Origin: Cellulosimicrobium cellulans
GTDB lineage: Bacteria > Actinomycetota > Actinomycetes > Actinomycetales > Cellulomonadaceae
DNA length: 64,000 nt
Direction: 5' to 3'
NCBI RefSeq assembly: GCF_001722485.1
Contig: NZ_LWGL01000001.1
Coordinates: forward strand, 1 to 64,000
In this document: positions 59,936 through 64,000 of the stretch, one piece after another
Numbering within the stretch: the first letter of the stretch is position 1
How the letters are laid out: each line of letters begins with the position of its first letter
The notes under the pieces: model-generated
Told to the model about the DNA's origin: nothing
Seen by the model: only the letters and a program-made list of their open reading frames with translations
Databases searched by the model: none
Position numbers and translations under genes: made by a program

Positions 59936-60002
59936 GATGCCTCCCGGGCATCAATCCATGCCTTCTTAGGCTTGGACGCGCATGACTGCGGCCTCGTACT
60001 GT
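59936..60002 (+). promoter_or_regulatory. garR promoter with LysR-type sites
   Basis: GATGC-N7-GCATC (59936/59952; arms GATGCC and GGCATC), 5 nt, ATGCC (59958-59962), TTGGAC -35 (59972-59977), 19-nt spacer, TACTGT -10 (59997-60002). Dyad centre to predicted +1 is about 65 nt. The arrangement is superimposable on the gudD promoter and, with one weak half-site, on tctC. Confidence 0.75.
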
Positions 60003-60042
60003 CGGGACACCCCCAGCGTCGCCCGGGAAGGACCGCAAGCCC

Positions 60043-60933
60043 ATGCGCATCGGATTCATCGGCCTCGGGATCATGGGCAAGCCCATGGCCCTCAACCTCG
60101 CCCGGGCCGGCCACGACCTCGTCGTCAGCAAGCACAGCGGCGCCGCGACCGAGCTCGCGGAGGCCGGGGCGGCGCTCGCCGACAGCCCCCGCGCGATCGC
60201 CGAGCAGGTCGAGCTCGTCGTCACGATGCTGCCGAACGGCCCCGAGGTGCACGACGTCGCGCTCGGCGCCGACGGCATCGCCGAGGGTGCTCACGAGGGC
60301 CTCGTGCACGTCGACATGAGCTCGATCACGCCGGCCGCCGCCCGCGAGGTCCACGACGGCCTCGCCCGCGTCGGGGTGGCGATGCTCGACGCCCCGGTCA
60401 GCGGCGGCGAGCCCAAGGCCGTCGCGGGCACGCTGTCCGTCATGGTCGGCGGGGACGAGGAGGTCTTCGACCGCGTCCGCGAGGTCCTCGAGGTCGTGGG
60501 GTCCTCCGTCGTGCGGGTCGGGCCGATCGGGGCCGGCAGCACCGCGAAGCTCGCGAACCAGGTCGTCGTGGCCGGCACCATCGCCGCGGTGTCCGAGGCC
60601 CTCGTCCTGGCCGAGCTCGCCGGGGTGGACCCGGCCGCCGTCGTCGCGGCGATCCGCGGCGGGCTGGCCGGCAGCGCGGTCCTCGAGGCGAAGGCCCCGA
60701 TGATGCTCGACCGCGACTTCACGCCCGGCTTCCGCATCGAGCTGCACGCGAAGGACCTGCGCAACGCCCTGGAGACCGGGTCCCAGCTCGACGCGCCCCT
60801 GCCTCTCACGGGCTCGGTGCTCGCGATGATGGACGCGCTCGAGGGCGACGGGCACGGCGCCGACGACCACAGCGGGCTCGTCCAGTACTACGAGGACATC
60901 GCCGGCACGCAGGTCCGCAGGGCCGAGCCGTGA
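60043..60933 (+). CDS. garR: 2-hydroxy-3-oxopropionate (tartronate semialdehyde) reductase
   Basis: A 296-residue beta-hydroxyacid dehydrogenase. Nucleotide-binding start IGFIGLGIMGKPMALNLARA, substrate motif DAPVSGGEPKAVAGTLSVMV, catalytic Lys in IGAGSTAKLANQVVVAG and C-terminal FRIELHAKDLRNALETG. GarR reduces tartronate semialdehyde to D-glycerate, the step after aldol cleavage of keto-deoxy-glucarate. Its last codon overlaps the aldolase start (GTGA). A glycerate kinase is not in the window. Confidence 0.92.
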   Translation: MRIGFIGLGIMGKPMALNLARAGHDLVVSKHSGAATELAEAGAALADSPRAIAEQVELVVTMLPNGPEVHDVALGADGIAEGAHEGLVHVDMSSITPAAAREVHDGLARVGVAMLDAPVSGGEPKAVAGTLSVMVGGDEEVFDRVREVLEVVGSSVVRVGPIGAGSTAKLANQVVVAGTIAAVSEALVLAELAGVDPAAVVAAIRGGLAGSAVLEAKAPMMLDRDFTPGFRIELHAKDLRNALETGSQLDAPLPLTGSVLAMMDALEGDGHGADDHSGLVQYYEDIAGTQVRRAEP

Positions 60934-61586
60934 CCGCGGAGCCCGCGGTCCGCACCGACCTCCTCGCGCGCCTGAGCGGCGTGCCGGCGGTCGCCATCCT
61001 CCGCGCCCCCGACGCCGACCGGTTCGTCGCGGCGTCCGAGGTGCTCTGGGACGCCGGCTTTCGGTGCCTGGAGCTCACCATGACGACGCGCGGCGTCCTC
61101 GACGCCGTCCGCGAGGTACGCCGCACGCTGCCGGACGAGCTCGTGCTCGCCGTCGGGACCGTGCGGTCCGAGCAGCACGTGCAGGACGCCGTCGACGCGG
61201 GTGCGGACTTCCTCGTCAGCCAGGTCCTGCGCGCCCCGCTCGTCGAGAGCGCACGGGCGCGCGGGGTGCCGTTCGTGCCCGGCGCGCTGACCCCGACGGA
61301 GATCCTCGCCGCCTGGGAGACGGGCGTGCCCGCGGTGAAGGTGTCGCCGGTCGGCCCCGTGGGCGGCGTCGCGTACCTGGAGCAGCTGCGCGCGCCGCTG
61401 CCCGACATCCCGCTCATGCCGACCGGTGGGGTGGCGATCGACGAGATCGGCGCGTACCTCGACCGGGGCGCGGTCGTCGTCGGGCTCAGCGGCCCCCTCC
61501 TCGGGGACGCGCTCCTGCCGGGCGGCGACCTGACGGCGCTCGCCGACCGGGCGCGCCGCGCGGTCGACGCGGCGGCCGGTCGGTGA
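60930..61586 (+). CDS. KDPG/KDG-family aldolase
   Basis: A 218-residue class I aldolase of the Eda family. The catalytic Glu lies in RCLELTMTTRG, the Schiff-base Lys in VPAVKVSPVGPVGGVAYLEQ, and the phosphate/carboxylate loop is MPTGGVAIDEIGAYLDRGA. Eda-type enzymes cleave 2-keto-3-deoxy-6-phosphogluconate and related keto acids. In this operon cleavage of 5-keto-4-deoxy-glucarate to pyruvate and tartronate semialdehyde (the GarL reaction, replaced non-homologously) is the reasonable inference. GTG start overlapping garR by 4 bp. Confidence 0.88.
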   Translation: MTAEPAVRTDLLARLSGVPAVAILRAPDADRFVAASEVLWDAGFRCLELTMTTRGVLDAVREVRRTLPDELVLAVGTVRSEQHVQDAVDAGADFLVSQVLRAPLVESARARGVPFVPGALTPTEILAAWETGVPAVKVSPVGPVGGVAYLEQLRAPLPDIPLMPTGGVAIDEIGAYLDRGAVVVGLSGPLLGDALLPGGDLTALADRARRAVDAAAGR

Positions 61587-61601
61587 CCTGAGCGTCCGCC
61601 G

Positions 61602-62931
61602 TCAGGCGGCGGGCACGCGGGCCGTGTCCCGCGGCGTGGTCGGGTCCTGCCCGACGACGGTGCTCACCTCGGCGGCGGGGGCGGCGGCCTCGGTGCGGGG
61701 CACGCCGGCGACGAACGCCTCGCGGGGCCGCTGCACGGCGGTGAGCGAGACGACGTCGCGACCGAACAGCGCGGCGGTCAGCCACACCGCGAGGACGCGG
61801 ACCTTGCGCTCCCACGTGGGGATCGCGAGCACGTGGTACCCGCGGTGCATGAGCCACGCGAGCGCACCGCGCACGACGAGCCGGCGGTACTCGAACACGC
61901 CCGAGCCGATGCCGAGCGTCGCGACGACGCCGAGGCTCCCGTGCACGTACGGGTGCGTCGGGCGGCCGCGGCGGGCGGCGACGAGGTTGCGCGCGAGGCG
62001 CCGCCCCTGCCGCACGGCGTGCTGGGCGTTCGGCACGGTGAGCGCGCCGGAGCGCGGGACGGCGAGGTCGGGCACGGCGCGCGTCGACGGGCAGGTCGGT
62101 GTGGGTGGCGACGACGGGGTTCGCCGCGTTGCCGGCCGTCCACACGAGCAAGCCCGTGGCGAACTCCTCGCCGGTCGACAGGCGGACGACGCCGCCCTCG
62201 GCCGACTCGAGCCCGGCGCCGAGGTGCACGTGCGCGCCGCGACGCTCGAGCTGCTGGACCACCCAGCGCCCCGGGCGCTCGGTGACCTCGGGCAGGATGC
62301 GCGAGTTGCGCTCGACGAGGTGGAACTGCGGCTCCGACGCGTCGATCTCCGGGTACAGGCGCAGGAGGTCGTGGGCGAGCGAGAGCAGCTCGGCGAAGCC
62401 CTCGACGCCCGAGAACCCGCCGCCGACGAACGTCACGGTGAGCAGGCGCTCGCGCTCCGGCCCGGCGGGCAGGCTCGCCGCGCGGTCGAACGACGTGAGC
62501 AGGCGGTCGCGGATCGCGACGGCCTCCTCGACGTGCTTCATGCCGATCGCGTGCTCGGCGACGCCCGGCACGGGGAAGACGCGCGTGACCGCGCCGGCGG
62601 TGACGACCACCGTGTCGTAGGGCAGCCGGTACTCGTCGCCCGAGCGGGGCCGGACGACGACCGCGCGGTCCGCGTGGTCGACGCGCGTGACCGTGCCGTC
62701 GACGAGGCGCGTTCGGTGCAGGTGGCGCCGGTGCGCGACGGCCGCGTGGCGGGCCTCGACGGAGCCGGCGACGACCTCGGGCAGGAAGGGCTGGTAGGTC
62801 ATGTACGGGCGCGGGTCGACGAGCACGATCTCGACGTCGCCGCGGCGCAGCTCGCGCCGCAGGCGCTTCTCGAGCTCGCGGGCCGCCGTGAACCCGGCGT
62901 AGCCCCCACCGACGATGACGATGCGTTCCAT
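61602..62931 (-). pseudogene. NDH-2-type FAD-dependent oxidoreductase with internal out-of-frame deletion
   Basis: The 5' part (start ATG 62931, AGGAGG 5 nt upstream) encodes IVIVGGGYAGFTAARELEK, VVVTAGAVTRVFPVPGV and LTVTFVGGGFSGVEGFAELL, the FAD and NADH Rossmann motifs of a type II NADH dehydrogenase, up to VVATHTDLPVDAR at about 62090. The C-terminal part (NAQHAVRQGRRLARNLVAA, MHRGYHVLAIPTWERKVRVL) is in another frame, from about 62075 to 61602. Roughly 25 residues expected between them, including the second FAD motif (AAGD), are missing. The gene thus seems inactivated by a small deletion; a sequencing or assembly error is less likely since coding sequence is lost, but remains possible. 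Confidence 0.8.
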
Positions 62932-63069
62932 GACCGCCTCCTGTGCGGCGCGCCCTCTGCGCGCTCTCACCCCCTCGACCGCGCAGCCCACCGATCCGTG
63001 ACACCCGCCAGGCTCCGTCGCCCACCGTCCGAGACGACCGCGCCGGGGCTGTCACAGACCGGCGCGGTG

Positions 63070-63085
63070 CTCGGTCTAGACCAGT
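63070..63085. promoter_or_regulatory. DasR-type (GntR) operator-like site
   Basis: The perfect palindrome GGTCTAGACC (63073-63082) with 3' flank AGT matches 13 of 16 positions of the dre consensus I recall for the GlcNAc regulator DasR. It lies 68 nt before the hydrolase start codon and 139 nt from the oxidoreductase start. Confidence 0.5.
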
Positions 63086-63152
63086 GGCGGCCGGTACGAC
63101 GCCCGCCGCCCGGCCCCTCACCGGACCGTCCTCCCGAGCAAGGAGCACGAGC

Positions 63153-64000
63153 ATGAGCGAACACGTCCTCGAACCGCAGGCCCAGGAGTTCGCCGAGGCG
63201 ACCTCGAAGCCGCCGTTCCTCTACGAGCTGGGCCCGGAGGGGGCCCGCAAGGTGCTCGACGACGTCCAGTCCGCGCCCGTCGACCTGCTGGACGTCGACG
63301 AGGAGTGGCGCACGGTCTCCGCCGACGTCGGGGACGTCGACGTGCGGATCGTCCGGCCCGCCGGCTCGACGGGCCCGCTGCCCGTCGTCCTCTACGTGCA
63401 CGGCGGGGGCTGGGTGCTCGGCAACGCCGGCACGCACGACCGCCTCGTGCGCGAGCTCGCCGTCGGCGCGCAGGCCGCGGTCGTCTTCGTCGAGTACGAC
63501 CGGTCTCCCGAGGCGCGGCACCCCGTCGCGGTCGAGCAGGCGTACGCAACCGCGCGCTGGATCACCACCGAGGGCGCGTCGCACGGCTTCGACACGTCCC
63601 GTCTCGCCGTCGCGGGCGACTCCGTGGGTGGCAACATGGCCGCCGTCCTCGCGATCCTCGCGAAGCAGCGCGGCGACGTGACGTTCGTCCACCAGTCGCT
63701 CTACTACCCGGTCACGGACGCGGGCCAGGACACGGACTCCTACCGCGAGTTCGCCGACGGCCCGTTCCTCACGGCCAAGGCCATGGCGTGGTTCTGGGAC
63801 TGCTACCAGCCCGACGTCGACGCGCGCGCCGACATCACCGCCTCACCGCTGCGCGCGAGCCTCGACGACCTGGCCGGGCTGCCGCCCGCGCTCGTGATCG
63901 TCGACGAGAACGACGTCCTGCGCGACGAGGGCGAGGCGTACGCGCGCCGGCTCGTCGAGGCCGGGGTGCGCGTGACCAGCACCCGCTACAACAACGTCCT
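63153..64000 (+). CDS. alpha/beta hydrolase fold-3 (HSL family), 3' end cut by window
   Basis: At least 282 residues of a hormone-sensitive-lipase-family esterase, open at the window end. Oxyanion motif VVLYVHGGGWVLGN (about residues 76-89), nucleophile elbow AVAGDSVGGNMAAVLA with GDSVGG (about 153-158), and the acid-residue region LPPALVIVDENDVLRDEGEA. The His should fall just beyond the edge. Likely an esterase or carboxylic-ester hydrolase, cytoplasmic as no signal is seen. Start ATG 63153 with AAGGAG 7 nt upstream. A DasR-like site lies in its promoter region. Confidence 0.9.
   Translation, partial: MSEHVLEPQAQEFAEATSKPPFLYELGPEGARKVLDDVQSAPVDLLDVDEEWRTVSADVGDVDVRIVRPAGSTGPLPVVLYVHGGGWVLGNAGTHDRLVRELAVGAQAAVVFVEYDRSPEARHPVAVEQAYATARWITTEGASHGFDTSRLAVAGDSVGGNMAAVLAILAKQRGDVTFVHQSLYYPVTDAGQDTDSYREFADGPFLTAKAMAWFWDCYQPDVDARADITASPLRASLDDLAGLPPALVIVDENDVLRDEGEAYARRLVEAGVRVTSTRYNNV

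Overview
The window is 64 kb of very GC-rich DNA (roughly 73% by eye) with dense, often overlapping genes, frequent GTG/TTG starts, AGGAG-type ribosome binding sites and 1-4 bp stop/start overlaps. The gene content (DUF3515, actinobacterial NdgR-leuCD, DAK2 next to rpmB, AMIN-like lipoprotein) points to an actinobacterium of the order Micrococcales, most likely near Cellulomonadaceae/Promicromonosporaceae. This is inferred from gene families and order, not from a database match.

Layout. A housekeeping backbone runs mostly on the minus strand: gltX, tRNA-Gln/tRNA-Glu, (ndgR divergent) leuC-leuD, murA, plsC-gpsA, ddl, thiL, with DUF3515, rpmB and a partial DAK2-domain gene at the left edge. Blocks of accessory genes interrupt it. 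4.7-20.9 kb holds two CNNM/CBS membrane proteins, a 1300-residue secreted PQQ-type sugar dehydrogenase with lectin-like modules, a LacI regulator divergent from a five-gene branched-chain-amino-acid-type ABC transporter, an acyl-CoA-dehydrogenase-like gene, a Cys/Met-type PLP enzyme and an AMIN-like lipoprotein. 22.8-24.7 kb holds a two-component system. 26.4-37.2 kb holds an MHS-type transporter, an adenine/adenosine deaminase, a short second-type LeuRS, lpd, DUF808, a third CNNM/CBS protein and an LLM oxidoreductase. 40-50 kb holds small membrane proteins, tRNAs, a LysR/YeiH pair, a HAD phosphatase-like gene, gltX, a FAH-family enzyme and a methyltransferase.

The right end (51.4-61.6 kb) is a coherent sugar-diacid catabolic island: glucarate dehydratase (gudD), a LysR regulator, a tripartite tricarboxylate-type transporter (tctC-tctB-tctA) co-transcribed with a universal stress protein and a second glucarate-dehydratase-like enzyme, a galactarate/talarate-dehydratase-like enzyme, tartronate semialdehyde reductase (garR) and a KDPG/KDG-type aldolase. 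Together they would import a hexarate, dehydrate it to a keto-deoxy-glucarate, cleave it to pyruvate plus tartronate semialdehyde and reduce the latter to glycerate. Three promoters in this island share an unusually well-conserved layout: a GATGC-N7-GCATC dyad centred near -65, an ATGC half-site next to a YTGGAC -35, a 19-nt spacer and a TANNGT -10. That is what a LysR-type regulon should look like.

Other notable structures: two copies of a hairpin built from GAGATAGAG/CTCTATCTC units at about 19-nt period, each between convergent genes; a perfect 19-bp inverted repeat inside the end of livM; two gene scars (an NDH-2-type oxidoreductase with an out-of-frame internal deletion, and a tail-to-tail junction that removed the 3' ends of an acyltransferase gene and an MFS gene); and a DasR-like site upstream of the last, partial alpha/beta-hydrolase gene. 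No CRISPR array, insertion sequence, prophage, rRNA or replication origin was seen.
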